Below, piece by piece: positions 8,035 through 17,949 of a stretch of 64,000 bases of DNA. Position numbers and translations under genes: made by a program. The stretch comes from an uncultured Candidatus Nitrosopumilus sp. (GTDB taxonomy: Archaea; Thermoproteota; Nitrososphaeria; Nitrososphaerales; Nitrosopumilaceae), in the NCBI GenBank assembly GCA_951812645.1, contig CATOSM010000001.1:1591560-1655559 (forward strand), read 5' to 3'. The first letter of the stretch is position 1; every line of letters begins with the position of its first letter. The notes beneath the pieces were generated by a model, which was not told the origin of the DNA, did not search any database, and saw only the letters and a list, made by a program, of their open reading frames with translations.

Positions 8035-10470
8035 TTGAAAAAAATACACTCTGTATCATTCCTATTTTTGCTTGTGGCTACTTTGACTAGCATGCCAATT
8101 AACCCTGCTTTTGCCGTTGATGACTTGGATAAAGACGGCGTTGATGATTCTATGGACGCGTGTCCTAATCTACAAGAAGATTATGAAGGAACCGTAGATG
8201 GCTGTCCATCTAATTTTGTTCCATGGTATGACGAGGATTATGACGGAATAGAGGATCATATTGATCAATGTCCAAACCTCAAGGAGCATTACAACCAGTT
8301 CCAGGATGATGACGGCTGTCCTGATACGCTTCCTGGAAGTGGAGAAGGTGGCGCACCAGATACTGACGGCGATGGATTTATTGATTTAGTTGATAACTGT
8401 CCAAACCAACCAGAAACCTACAACGGTATTTTGGATAGAGACGGCTGTCCTGATTCTTTTGGTTCTGGTGACAGGGATTTAGACGGCGTTTCAGATTACA
8501 TTGATCAATGCCCACTAAGTGCCGAAACTTACAATAGGTTCCAGGATGATGACGGCTGTCCTGATTCTGTCAATGACTTTAGTTTTGTAGATGCTGATAA
8601 TGACGGCATTCAAGACAAAATTGATTTGTGTCCAACTGAACCAGAAACCTACAATGGTTATAGGGACACAGACGGCTGCCCCGATGTTTCATTAGATACT
8701 TCTTTTGATGACAGAGATGGTGATGGAATTGCTGATCAATTTGATATCTGTATTGACGATCCTGAGACTTTCAATAGATTTGCAGATTATGACGGCTGTC
8801 CCGATGCACTGCCCTCTTTTGATGGTACACTAGATGATTCAGATGGCGATAGAATTATGGATGTTGATGATGCATGTCCATTAGATCCGGAAAGATACAA
8901 TGGCTTCCAGGATGATGACGGCTGCCCTGACATTCCTCCTTATTTAACTGATACTGACTCTGACCTTGACGGTATTCCTAATAGCATTGATCAATGCCCT
9001 GAAGTAAAAGAAACTTACAATAGGTTCCAGGATGATGACGGCTGCCCTGATTATGTAGGTTCTAGCAGAGATGTTCCTGATTCAGACGGTGACGGAATTG
9101 ATGACTTTTCAGACCTGTGTCCAAGCCAACCGGAAACTTACAACGGTGTATTTGATAGAGACGGCTGCCCTGATACTAATGATGTCTCTGATGGGGACTT
9201 TGACGGTATTCCAGATGGTTTAGATGAATGTCCAACTGCTAAAGAAACTTACAACGGTGTTGCAGATTATGACGGCTGTCCTGACAGTGGAGATGGACTA
9301 GGTGGCCAAGATCACGACGGTGACGGAATTTCTGATTTGAATGATAATTGCCCTCTTGCTAAAGAAACCGTTAACGGTTATCTTGACACAGACGGCTGCC
9401 CTGACACTGCTATTTTGGATTCTGACGGTGACGGAATTAGGGATTCCCTAGATGAATGTCCTACAACTTCTGAGACATGGAATCGATATCAAGATCATGA
9501 CGGCTGCCCCGATGATCCAACTGAATCTGATTCGGACTTTGATGGCATTTTAGATCCTGATGATCAATGTCCTCTTGACAGAGAAAGATACAATGGCTTC
9601 CAGGATGATGACGGCTGCCCTGATTACCCTGACTTTGTTACCAGTTTGGATACAGACTTTGATGGAATAGCTGATGATTTAGACGAATGTCCGTTAGTTC
9701 CTGAAACTTACAATAGATATCAGGATCTAGACGGCTGCCCCGACTTTGTAGGTGATAATAGGGCAACTGCTGATTCTGATGGCGATGGAATTAATGATTA
9801 CAATGATCATTGTCCAAACCAACCAGAAACCTACAACGGTATTTTGGATAGAGACGGCTGCCCTGACGAATATATCATTAAGCATGATAGAGATATGGAC
9901 GGAATTCCAGATGGAATAGATGCATGTCCAACTGGCAAAGAAGTTTACAACAAATATCAAGATGATGACGGCTGCCCTGATTCTGTATCCGAATCATCCG
10001 TAGTAGACTCTGACAATGATGGCATCAATGATGCAGTTGACGATTGCCCTCTAGTCGCTGAAGTCTACAATGGATTCCAGGATGAAGACGGATGTCCAGA
10101 TAGTGATAACTTACAACCAGACTCTGACGGTGACGGCGTTCCAGATGTAATGGATATGTGTCCAGAACAAAGTGAAACTTGGAACAAATATGTTGATTAT
10201 GACGGCTGTCCTGATGTCTTACCGACTGGAACTGTTGTTTATGATGCAGATGAGGATGGCCTAAATGATGATATTGATTTGTGTCCAAATGAAAAAGAGT
10301 CTTGGAACAAATACAATGACCATGACGGCTGCCCTGATATTGCACCGGAACAATCTAGATACAAACATGATGCTGATTTAGATGATATTATCAATGAAAA
10401 TGACATGTGTCCTCTAGAACCTGAGGATTATGACGGTGACAGAGATACAGATGGATGCCCTGATCTTTAG
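8035..10470 (+). CDS. secreted thrombospondin type-3 repeat protein, copy 1
   Basis: An 811-residue exported protein: signal peptide (MKKIHSVSFLFLLVATL to PAFA, about 27 residues), then about nineteen repeats of roughly 38-42 residues. Each has an Asp-rich calcium loop (DSDGDGI type), a CP pair and the closing DGCPD. The Asp patterns match thrombospondin type-3/OmpA-like calcium loops, and the paired Cys could form disulfides. Such proteins are expected outside the cell as a rigid Ca-loaded surface layer or adhesin. No C-terminal anchor is visible. TTG start is supported by the promoter position. Copy 2 starts 12 bases after the stop. Confidence 0.85.
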   Translation: MKKIHSVSFLFLLVATLTSMPINPAFAVDDLDKDGVDDSMDACPNLQEDYEGTVDGCPSNFVPWYDEDYDGIEDHIDQCPNLKEHYNQFQDDDGCPDTLPGSGEGGAPDTDGDGFIDLVDNCPNQPETYNGILDRDGCPDSFGSGDRDLDGVSDYIDQCPLSAETYNRFQDDDGCPDSVNDFSFVDADNDGIQDKIDLCPTEPETYNGYRDTDGCPDVSLDTSFDDRDGDGIADQFDICIDDPETFNRFADYDGCPDALPSFDGTLDDSDGDRIMDVDDACPLDPERYNGFQDDDGCPDIPPYLTDTDSDLDGIPNSIDQCPEVKETYNRFQDDDGCPDYVGSSRDVPDSDGDGIDDFSDLCPSQPETYNGVFDRDGCPDTNDVSDGDFDGIPDGLDECPTAKETYNGVADYDGCPDSGDGLGGQDHDGDGISDLNDNCPLAKETVNGYLDTDGCPDTAILDSDGDGIRDSLDECPTTSETWNRYQDHDGCPDDPTESDSDFDGILDPDDQCPLDRERYNGFQDDDGCPDYPDFVTSLDTDFDGIADDLDECPLVPETYNRYQDLDGCPDFVGDNRATADSDGDGINDYNDHCPNQPETYNGILDRDGCPDEYIIKHDRDMDGIPDGIDACPTGKEVYNKYQDDDGCPDSVSESSVVDSDNDGINDAVDDCPLVAEVYNGFQDEDGCPDSDNLQPDSDGDGVPDVMDMCPEQSETWNKYVDYDGCPDVLPTGTVVYDADEDGLNDDIDLCPNEKESWNKYNDHDGCPDIAPEQSRYKHDADLDDIINENDMCPLEPEDYDGDRDTDGCPDL

Positions 10471-10477
10471 GTGTATC

Positions 10478-10917
10478 TAGAAATGAAAAAACAATACCTT
10501 TTGGGTCTCTTACTTTTACTTGCATCCACAATTGGCATGGTGCCAAATGGCGCATTTGCAAATGAGAATATTGACACCGACGGTGACGGCGTTCCAAACA
10601 GTGTGGACTTGTGTCCTCATCTTTTGGAAGACCATGATCCGCAATATGGTAATAATATCGATGGCTGTCCAGCTGACTTTGTTCCATGGTATGATGCAGA
10701 TTATGACGGAATTCAAGACCATCTTGATGATTGTCCAACTGTAAAAGAGACCTACAACCAGTTCCAGGATGATGACGGCTGCCCTGACTTGCCACCTGGC
10801 AATGCAAAAAATATTGCAGACACCGACGGTGACGGCTATCCGGACTTTATGGATTCCTGTCCTACACAACCAGAAACTTTCAACGGTATAGATGACAAAG
10901 ACGGCTGCCCTGATGAT
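10478..10917 (+). repeat. 440-bp direct repeat, first copy (second at 12724-13163)
   Basis: Covers the start codon context, signal peptide and first four repeats of repeat-protein copy 2. The same bases occur 2246 bp downstream in copy 3 with no mismatch seen, including silent positions, which points to recent duplication or gene conversion. Confidence 0.85.
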
Positions 10918-12654
10918 TACATGAATATTCGAGATATAGATCAAGATGGTATCTCTGACACATCAGATGCATGTCCATTAGAACCTGAAACTTACAATAG
11001 GTACTTAGACCATGACGGCTGTCCTGACACAACTGCCACGGATGTGCCACGATACACATTCCCAGACACCGACGGTGACGGAATTGAGGACAGATGGGAT
11101 GCATGTGTTGACGAGCCTGAGAACTTTAATGGTTACCTAGACCATGACGGCTGTCCAGACATTCCAGGTGTTACTTTGGGAGAAGCTCCTGACGCAGATT
11201 ACGATGGAATTCCCGATGATGTCGATGACTGTCCACTAGATCGTGAAAATTATAATAAATTTGAAGACCATGACGGCTGTCCTGATGTTTTACGTTTAAT
11301 AATTACCGGTGATGCAGACGGTGACGGAATCCCCGATACCGATGATTCTTGTCCATTTAGTCCTGAAACTTATAACAAATTTCTAGATTTAGATGGCTGT
11401 CCTGATTATGTTGCAGACAACAAATTTGCATTTGACACCGACGGTGATGGAATAATTGATAATCTGGACTTGTGTCCTACACAACCTGAAGTTTACAACG
11501 GTTATCTAGATGAGGACGGCTGTCCTGACAGCAATGATTCCACTCTGGATTCTGACAGTGATGGCATTATTGACATTTTAGATGCATGTCCATTAGAACC
11601 TGAAACTTACAATCAATACCTAGACCATGACGGCTGTCCTGACACAACTGCCACGGATGTGCCACGATACACATTCCCAGACACCGACGGTGACGGAATT
11701 GAGGACAGATGGGATTCATGTATTGACGAGCCTGAGAACTTTAATGGTTACCTAGACCATGACGGCTGCCCTGATGTAGAAGGAACAGCTGGCGGTGATC
11801 CCATTGATGCAGATTATGACGGAATTCCAGATCATTCAGATCAGTGTCCAACTTTAGCTGAAAGATACAACAAATTCCAAGATGAAGACGGTTGTCCTGA
11901 CAGCATAGATTACCAGGCAGTTGGAGATCACGACGGTGATGGAATATATGATGATGTAGATTTGTGTCCGACTGCTAAGGAGACTTACAATCAATACCTG
12001 GACCATGACGGCTGCCCTGATTTCATTGCAGATAACAAACTCACTTCTGATGCAGACGGTGACGATCTTCCAGATATGACTGACCTATGTCCTACACAAC
12101 CAGAAACTTACAACGGTTATCTAGATGAGGACGGCTGTCCTGACAGCAATGATTCCACTCTGGATTCTGACAGTGATGGCATTATTGACATTTTAGATGC
12201 ATGTCCATTAGAACCTGAAACTTACAATCAATACCTAGACCATGACGGCTGTCCTGACACAACTGCCACGGATGTGCCACGATACACATTCCCAGACACC
12301 GACGGTGACGGAATTGAGGACAGATGGGATTCATGTATTGACGAGCCTGAGAACTTTAATGGTTACCTAGACCATGACGGCTGCCCTGACATTCCAGGTG
12401 CCGAATCAACTATTCCTGCATATGCTGATTCTGACGGTGACGGTTATCCCGATGCAGTTGATTCATGCCCAACAAACCCCGAAACCTGGAACAAATACAA
12501 TGACCATGACGGCTGCCCTGACACTGCCCCAGAACAACAAAGGTTTGTCCATGATGATGATTTAGATGATATTATCAACGATGAAGACCTGTGTCCTCTA
12601 GACCCTGAAGACTATGACGGTGACAGAGATACAGACGGCTGTCCTGATCCCTGA
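10483..12654 (+). CDS. secreted thrombospondin type-3 repeat protein, copy 2
   Basis: A 723-residue exported calcium-loop protein of the same build as copy 1: signal peptide ending in GAFA, then DGCPD repeats, then a C-terminal unit with PEDYDGD. ATG at 10483 is chosen because the identical N-terminus is used by copy 3; a GTG 12 bases earlier is less likely. It probably shares the transcript of copy 1. Bases 11493-11774 recur without a visible difference at 12108-12389, an internal duplication 615 bp apart, and its first 440 bp equal those of copy 3. Confidence 0.85.
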   Translation: MKKQYLLGLLLLLASTIGMVPNGAFANENIDTDGDGVPNSVDLCPHLLEDHDPQYGNNIDGCPADFVPWYDADYDGIQDHLDDCPTVKETYNQFQDDDGCPDLPPGNAKNIADTDGDGYPDFMDSCPTQPETFNGIDDKDGCPDDYMNIRDIDQDGISDTSDACPLEPETYNRYLDHDGCPDTTATDVPRYTFPDTDGDGIEDRWDACVDEPENFNGYLDHDGCPDIPGVTLGEAPDADYDGIPDDVDDCPLDRENYNKFEDHDGCPDVLRLIITGDADGDGIPDTDDSCPFSPETYNKFLDLDGCPDYVADNKFAFDTDGDGIIDNLDLCPTQPEVYNGYLDEDGCPDSNDSTLDSDSDGIIDILDACPLEPETYNQYLDHDGCPDTTATDVPRYTFPDTDGDGIEDRWDSCIDEPENFNGYLDHDGCPDVEGTAGGDPIDADYDGIPDHSDQCPTLAERYNKFQDEDGCPDSIDYQAVGDHDGDGIYDDVDLCPTAKETYNQYLDHDGCPDFIADNKLTSDADGDDLPDMTDLCPTQPETYNGYLDEDGCPDSNDSTLDSDSDGIIDILDACPLEPETYNQYLDHDGCPDTTATDVPRYTFPDTDGDGIEDRWDSCIDEPENFNGYLDHDGCPDIPGAESTIPAYADSDGDGYPDAVDSCPTNPETWNKYNDHDGCPDTAPEQQRFVHDDDLDDIINDEDLCPLDPEDYDGDRDTDGCPDP
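11493..11774 (+). repeat. 282-bp internal duplication of copy 2 (second at 12108-12389)
   Basis: The two segments are 615 bp apart and identical as read, covering about two and a half calcium-loop units. Both sit in frame, so repeat number can change by recombination without breaking the gene. Confidence 0.85.
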
Positions 12655-12687
12655 TCACATATCATAACTGCAAAGTACCTCTTTAAG

Positions 12688-12700
12688 GTGAGACTTAATA
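12688..12700 (+). promoter_or_regulatory. TATA region of the third repeat-protein gene
   Basis: The segment GAGACTTAATAAAT, about 30-40 bases ahead of the ATG at 12729, resembles the promoter in front of copy 1. Copy 3 therefore probably has its own transcript. Confidence 0.4.
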
Positions 12701-12723
12701 AATACTTGATAATATCTGAGTCA

Positions 12724-13163
12724 TAGAAATGAAAAAACAATACCTTTTGGGTCTCTTACTTTTACTTGCATCCACAATTGGCATGGTGCCAAATGGCGCA
12801 TTTGCAAATGAGAATATTGACACCGACGGTGACGGCGTTCCAAACAGTGTGGACTTGTGTCCTCATCTTTTGGAAGACCATGATCCGCAATATGGTAATA
12901 ATATCGATGGCTGTCCAGCTGACTTTGTTCCATGGTATGATGCAGATTATGACGGAATTCAAGACCATCTTGATGATTGTCCAACTGTAAAAGAGACCTA
13001 CAACCAGTTCCAGGATGATGACGGCTGCCCTGACTTGCCACCTGGCAATGCAAAAAATATTGCAGACACCGACGGTGACGGCTATCCGGACTTTATGGAT
13101 TCCTGTCCTACACAACCAGAAACTTTCAACGGTATAGATGACAAAGACGGCTGCCCTGATGAT
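12724..13163 (+). repeat. 440-bp direct repeat, second copy
   Basis: Partner of 10478-10917; identity stops abruptly after TGATGAT at 13163. Confidence 0.85.
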
Positions 13164-14900
13164 GCTTTTACACTAAAGGACACTGATAGAGACGGCATCT
13201 CTGACACGTCAGATGCATGTCCAACAGAACCTGAAACCTACAATAAATTCCAAGACACTGACGGTTGTCCCGACGTTGTAGATTCAATTGGTTCTACATA
13301 TTCTTTCCCAGACACCGACGGTGACGGAATAGAGGACAGATGGGATTCATGTGTTGACGAGCCAGAGAACTTTAACGGTTTTCTAGATTGGGACGGCTGC
13401 CAGGACATTCCTGGCGTTGATTCAACTGGTTTGATTGATTCAGACTATGACAGTATTTTAGACTCGGTTGACGCATGTCCGTTTGAACGTGAAAATTTCA
13501 ACAAATTCCAGGATGATGACGGCTGCCCTGATGAGATAGAGTTTACACATTCTGGTGATTCTGACGGCGACGGCATTCCAAACCAATTCGATACATGTCC
13601 TTATTCCCCTGAAACTTACAATCAATACCTTGACACCGACGGCTGTCCTGATTCACTAGTAAACAACAGGCTAGCTGCTGATTCTGACACCGACGGCATT
13701 CTTGATAACCTAGATCTATGTCCAAACCAACCAGAAACCTCCAACGGTTTCCAAGATGATGACGGCTGTCCTGACAGCAATGATTCAAGATTGGATTCTG
13801 ACGGCGACGGAATTTTAAATATTAATGATGCATGTCCAACAGAGCCTGAAACTTACAACTTTTTCAAAGACGGCGACGGCTGTCCTGATGCATCCGGTTC
13901 TGTAGCCTTATCTTATATTTTCCCAGACACCGACGGCGATGGCATCCAGGACAGATGGGACGCATGCATTGATGAACCTGAAAATTATAATGATTTCTTA
14001 GACACCGACGGCTGTCCTGACATTCCAGGATTTTCGAATTCTGCTTTACCTGATATTGACTATGACGGAATTACAGATCATTTGGATCAGTGTCCGACAA
14101 TAGGAGAGCGTTACAACCAGTTCCAAGATGAAGACGGCTGCCCTGATACCTTAGCATATGATTCCTTTGGGGATGCTGATTATGACGGAATTACAGATAA
14201 CCTAGATGAATGTCCAACTGCCAGAGAAACTTACAACAGATATCAGGATGAAGACGGCTGCCCTGATCTTGTTTATGATAACAAACTGGCCGCTGATTCT
14301 GACGGCGATGGCATTCCAGATCATTTGGATCAATGTCCTGGACAAGATGAAACATTTAATGGATTCCAAGACACCGACGGCTGCCCTGATAAATTTGCCC
14401 TTACTCTGGATTCTGATCAGGACGGTGTTGTGGATGTCTCTGATGCATGCCCATTACGACCTGAAACCTATAATTTCTATCAGGATGAAGACGGCTGCCC
14501 TGATTCTGCAGGCTCTTCCATTCCATCCTATAGTTTTGCTGATTCTGACGGCGATGGAATAGGTGATAGAAAGGACGCATGTATTGATGAACAAGAGAAC
14601 TTTAACGGATACCTTGATTGGGACGGCTGTCCTGACGCACTAGCTGCAGAATCAACCACTCCAACTAGAATTGATTCAGATGCTGACGGCTATTATGATG
14701 ATGTTGATTCGTGTCCAACAAACCCAGAAACCTGGAACAAATACAATGACCATGACGGCTGTCCTGACACTGCCCCAGAACAACAAAGGTTTGTACATGA
14801 TGATGATTTAGATGATATTATCAACGATGAAGACCTGTGTCCTCTAGACCCTGAGGATTATGACGGTGACAATGACCATGACGGCTGTCCTGACAACTAA
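12729..14900 (+). CDS. secreted thrombospondin type-3 repeat protein, copy 3
   Basis: A 723-residue exported protein with the same signal peptide as copy 2 and a series of Asp-rich DGCPD calcium loops. The first 440 bp (12724-13163) match 10478-10917 base for base as far as I can read, after which the genes diverge; the last 150 bp are again near-identical. It lacks the 615-bp internal duplication of copy 2. Likely extracellular, Ca-binding and structural; an exact role cannot be read from sequence. Confidence 0.85.
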   Translation: MKKQYLLGLLLLLASTIGMVPNGAFANENIDTDGDGVPNSVDLCPHLLEDHDPQYGNNIDGCPADFVPWYDADYDGIQDHLDDCPTVKETYNQFQDDDGCPDLPPGNAKNIADTDGDGYPDFMDSCPTQPETFNGIDDKDGCPDDAFTLKDTDRDGISDTSDACPTEPETYNKFQDTDGCPDVVDSIGSTYSFPDTDGDGIEDRWDSCVDEPENFNGFLDWDGCQDIPGVDSTGLIDSDYDSILDSVDACPFERENFNKFQDDDGCPDEIEFTHSGDSDGDGIPNQFDTCPYSPETYNQYLDTDGCPDSLVNNRLAADSDTDGILDNLDLCPNQPETSNGFQDDDGCPDSNDSRLDSDGDGILNINDACPTEPETYNFFKDGDGCPDASGSVALSYIFPDTDGDGIQDRWDACIDEPENYNDFLDTDGCPDIPGFSNSALPDIDYDGITDHLDQCPTIGERYNQFQDEDGCPDTLAYDSFGDADYDGITDNLDECPTARETYNRYQDEDGCPDLVYDNKLAADSDGDGIPDHLDQCPGQDETFNGFQDTDGCPDKFALTLDSDQDGVVDVSDACPLRPETYNFYQDEDGCPDSAGSSIPSYSFADSDGDGIGDRKDACIDEQENFNGYLDWDGCPDALAAESTTPTRIDSDADGYYDDVDSCPTNPETWNKYNDHDGCPDTAPEQQRFVHDDDLDDIINDEDLCPLDPEDYDGDNDHDGCPDN

Positions 14901-14951
14901 ACTGCATCAATTTTTGAATGACAAACATATTCGATTCGCCTTTATCTGAGC

Positions 14952-15914
14952 ATGCTGCCAAAGTTCTCTAGTAGGGCTTTCTTAGCCCCGATGGCTGGAG
15001 TAAGTGATCCTGCACTTCGATTGCAATGTAAAAAAATGGGTGCTGGTTTGGTTGTTACAGAATTTACAAGCATTTACAGTATCATCGCAAAAGAAAACCA
15101 ACTCAAAGAAAAGATGAAGACTATTCAGGAATTTATTGAATATTCTGATGAGGAACGTCCACTTTCAATTCAGTTATTTGGCTCAAATCTGCCTGCTCTA
15201 GAAAAGGCAGCCAAGATTGTAGAGCCCTATTTTGACATTATTGATTATAACATGGGATGTCCTGCACCGCATATTACACAACAAATGGCAGGTGGTGCAC
15301 TATTGCAAGAATTTAATCTAACCCAACAAATCTTTAGCACTCTTGTCAATGCCGTAAAAAAACCAGTAACTCTCAAGATCCGTTCAGGCGTAACCGATGC
15401 AAGCAAATTTCTTTTTAGAGATATTGCCGAAATTGCTGAGGATGAGGGAATACAAATGATAACACTCCATCCAAGGACTGTCAGTCAGGGATATTCTGGC
15501 AGTGCTGATTGGGACCTAATCAAGGAGTTAAAAGAAATTTCTAGCATTCCGATTGTTGGAAACGGTGACATTACTACGCCTGAGGATGCTAAAACCATGA
15601 TTGACAATACTAATTGTGATTATGTAATGGCGGGCAGGGGTGCGATGGGCAATCCTTTCCTATTTGAACAGATCAACGATTATTTGAAAACTGGTTCTTA
15701 CAGAGAATATTCTTTCAAAGACAGATTAGATTCCTTTTTTGATTATTTGCATCTTACAAACGGATACAAAATTAAATTTGCAAATATCAAGGGTCAGGCC
15801 ATGAGGTTTACCAAAGGTGTGAAAGGCGGTTCAAAATTGCGTTCAAAAATCACATTCTCAAAAAACATTGAAGAACTGGAAAAAATTATGAAAGGTGCAT
15901 ATGTTTCATCTTAA
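14952..15914 (+). CDS. tRNA-dihydrouridine synthase
   Basis: A 320-residue FMN-dependent TIM-barrel enzyme that reduces uridines in tRNA. APMAGVSD at the N-terminus binds FMN, NMGCPAPH near residue 98 holds the catalytic Cys, KIRSG and HPRT near residues 140-175 contact substrate, and GNGDI and AGRGAMGNP bind the FMN phosphate. Archaea usually have one Dus enzyme. Start ATG at 14952 gives the standard N-terminus. It stands alone after the repeat-protein genes. Confidence 0.9.
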   Translation: MLPKFSSRAFLAPMAGVSDPALRLQCKKMGAGLVVTEFTSIYSIIAKENQLKEKMKTIQEFIEYSDEERPLSIQLFGSNLPALEKAAKIVEPYFDIIDYNMGCPAPHITQQMAGGALLQEFNLTQQIFSTLVNAVKKPVTLKIRSGVTDASKFLFRDIAEIAEDEGIQMITLHPRTVSQGYSGSADWDLIKELKEISSIPIVGNGDITTPEDAKTMIDNTNCDYVMAGRGAMGNPFLFEQINDYLKTGSYREYSFKDRLDSFFDYLHLTNGYKIKFANIKGQAMRFTKGVKGGSKLRSKITFSKNIEELEKIMKGAYVSS

Positions 15915-16053
15915 AAATATTAGAAACGACCTATGGTTACCTTACATCTGTTTATCATATGAATGTTTTTTACGCTAAATTCCCATCCTGATGAGATTAT
16001 TCTTATATATTTGAAAAGTCTATCTTAAATGTGAAAATGGGAATTGGATCATA

Positions 16054-16293
16054 ATGGCCGCAGCTTATGTCCTGATAAACTGTGAGTTAGGCTCTGAAGA
16101 ATCCGTAATTTCAGAACTCAAGTCAATTGAAGGTGTTGTTGAAGTACATGGTACCTTTGGCGCATATGATATCTTGGCTAAAGTGGAATCGAGTCAGGTG
16201 GAGGCACTGCGGGAGACAATTACATGGAAAATAAGAAAAATTCCAAAAATTAGATCAACACTGACATTGATGGGAATTGAAGGCCAAGAATAG
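16054..16293 (+). CDS. stand-alone Lrp/AsnC ligand-binding (RAM) domain protein
   Basis: A 79-residue protein equal to only the C-terminal regulatory domain of Lrp/AsnC regulators: AAYVLINCELG, then VEVHGTFGAYDILAKVES, then IRKIPKIRSTLTLMGIE. The DNA-binding HTH half is absent. Such domains form dimers and octamers that bind amino acids or modulate full-length Lrp proteins. No partner is next to it. Confidence 0.85.
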   Translation: MAAAYVLINCELGSEESVISELKSIEGVVEVHGTFGAYDILAKVESSQVEALRETITWKIRKIPKIRSTLTLMGIEGQE

Positions 16294-16355
16294 CACCTTC
16301 AAAACCCTTTGCTTTTATATTCAGATTGTAATGCTGAACAATCCCTTCAAAACAC

Positions 16356-16457
16356 ATGTCTCCCAAAGAGATACCGTTCCTGAGAGGAGGCTGTCACCCT
16401 CCCAGCAGTCTGATTTCAACTAACTTGATTTCGTACATCCCCAATAAAAGAAAATGA
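16356..16457 (+). CDS. possible 33-residue protein
   Basis: An ATG-started frame of 33 codons ending exactly one base before the stop of the convergent PII gene. A TATA-like CTTTTATAT at about 16310-16319 is correctly spaced to start a transcript near 16340. The product starts MSPKEIPFLRGG and has no recognised motif. It may instead be a non-coding transcript. Confidence 0.3.
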   Translation: MSPKEIPFLRGGCHPPSSLISTNLISYIPNKRK

Positions 16458-16805
16458 TTAGAGGGCTTCAGAACCACTCTTCTTAGATGCGATATTCAGA
16501 ACACTCTCTACACTGGATACGACGATAATCCCATCCCCGCCTTTTCCAGTATAGGCTGCATCTGTAATTGCAGTAGAAATTTTTTCTACATCTGAATCAT
16601 CCACAATTGTACTTACTGTTGCAACTTCATTGTATTCTGCAGTAATGGTACCAGTCCCTCTTCCAGATCTCATTTCTTGTCTGGCCCCAGAACCCCTACC
16701 CTTTCCTTCCAGAATGGTGAATCCGCCTACAATTTCACTAATTGCATCAGTGACTGCACCAATTTTGGTTGCTTGAACAGTTGCCTCAACTCGTTTCATT
16801 TGCAT
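16458..16805 (-). CDS. PII-family nitrogen regulatory protein (GlnB/GlnK-like)
   Basis: A 115-residue trimeric signal protein. MKRVEATVQATKIGAVTDAI starts the ferredoxin-like fold, the segment GRGSGARQEMRSGRG is the T-loop, and TGKGGDGIIVV is the B-loop that binds ATP/ADP. The T-loop lacks the Tyr uridylylated in bacterial GlnB, so control would be by ligand binding. No amtB gene is adjacent. In an ammonia oxidiser it would sense nitrogen or energy state; the target is not shown by context. Confidence 0.85.
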   Translation of the reverse strand: MQMKRVEATVQATKIGAVTDAISEIVGGFTILEGKGRGSGARQEMRSGRGTGTITAEYNEVATVSTIVDDSDVEKISTAITDAAYTGKGGDGIIVVSSVESVLNIASKKSGSEAL

Positions 16806-16926
16806 TCATTTTTTCGTATTATTTAAAAACGATCATATGTTTTTATGCAATTTTTATGATACTATTGAACAGGATTGGTAATGTCATTATCCTCTGACCT
16901 TTTTAGCATCCTAAAAAAACAATATC

Positions 16927-17103
16927 ATGAAGAGTGATGAAAAGAGATCTCACAGGTTAAACTATCTCTTGAAATGCTATTTGCTAAATCCTAAAGAAAG
17001 CGAGCTGTATCGGAGGGCAAAACAAATGGGAGTTACTGATTCCACTGCCAAAGATTACATTAGGACAGTCATAATCCAGGCCCAAAAAATCTGTACAAAG
17101 TAA
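16927..17103 (+). CDS. 58-residue winged-helix-like protein
   Basis: Short frame starting MKSDEKRSHRLNYLLKC and containing YRRAKQMGVTDSTAKDYIRTV, a helix-turn-helix-like segment with the pattern of small thaumarchaeal DNA-binding proteins. It lies 46 bases ahead of the membrane protein at 17150 on the same strand. The HTH is inferred from the helix pattern. Confidence 0.55.
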   Translation: MKSDEKRSHRLNYLLKCYLLNPKESELYRRAKQMGVTDSTAKDYIRTVIIQAQKICTK

Positions 17104-17149
17104 CTATCTGACATATATTCATAAATAATCAATTAGCGAGAAAATACAC

Positions 17150-17851
17150 ATGAATGATCCACTGTTGGATGATGTGAAAGCCCTTTTGGATAAGGATTTT
17201 GGCGACGATCGAATCCTCAAACAAATTTGTAGAGCATGTGAAAATGATGAGGTAATTAGTAACTATGAAAGAAATTATGTTAAAAAATTAGCTGAAAAGC
17301 ATCTGGGAAGGAAACCCGAGTTCACTCCAACTCCTACACCAAAAACATCTTCTGCTCCTGATGTAATTATTCCTGAAATACAACCTAGTGTTCAGATGCA
17401 ATCATTTCAAACATCCGCCCCAAAAATATCACATTCAAAGCCAAAAACCAAAAAAATTCTCTTAGGCATCGGTGGTTTAGCTTTGGTAGTCATCATTGCG
17501 GCTGCAGCATCATTTAGTGGCGTCAGTATTGGCACTGTATCTAACAACGTATCTGACAATGCCCCTGTAATTACAGAATCGTTCTATGTTCAGACTGATC
17601 TGGCATCATATGATCATAAAGATCTGATTTCAATTAATGGCGTATCTGATACGACTGGGACTGTTAACCTGTCAATAAAAAACCAAAATGATGAGCTCGT
17701 ATGGTCTGAGCAGGTTTCAATCAAGAACGGTGGAAAATATTCCACTCTAGCCATTGCAGGAGGTCCTGGATGGGTAAACTCTGGAACGTATACTATTGAA
17801 GCAGACAACGGTAAAGAAACAAAATCTGATACATTTTCATTTACTGCGTAA
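17150..17851 (+). CDS. single-pass membrane protein with extracellular beta domain
   Basis: A 233-residue protein. Residues 1-60 are helical and charged (cytosolic), 61-100 are Pro/Thr/Ser-rich linker, about 103-124 (KKILLGIGGLALVVIIAAA) form a membrane helix, and the remaining 100 residues form an Ig-like beta domain with the phrase SGTYTIEADNG. Topology therefore links the cytosol to the exterior. The cytosolic part hints at a short helical sensor domain. Function unknown. Confidence 0.7.
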   Translation: MNDPLLDDVKALLDKDFGDDRILKQICRACENDEVISNYERNYVKKLAEKHLGRKPEFTPTPTPKTSSAPDVIIPEIQPSVQMQSFQTSAPKISHSKPKTKKILLGIGGLALVVIIAAAASFSGVSIGTVSNNVSDNAPVITESFYVQTDLASYDHKDLISINGVSDTTGTVNLSIKNQNDELVWSEQVSIKNGGKYSTLAIAGGPGWVNSGTYTIEADNGKETKSDTFSFTA

Positions 17852-17949
17852 TCCGTTCAAATTCCTTCCAATGCGAATCAACCAAATCTCGTAGTTTTTC
17901 CACGCTTATCTCGCTCATGCATTAACGGTAAACAGCGAATCTGTTTTGT

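Noticed and set aside
10516..10944. Long antisense frames opposite the repeat genes (also 9727-9960, 12721-13115, 13543-13788)
   Set aside because: They are shadows created by the repeated coding sequence and have no start signal or protein-like composition.
8100..14900. Short regularly repeated GACGGCTGYCCTGA units as a CRISPR-like array
   Set aside because: The units are in frame inside long coding genes with signal peptides and vary in spacing and codons; they encode DGCPD calcium loops.
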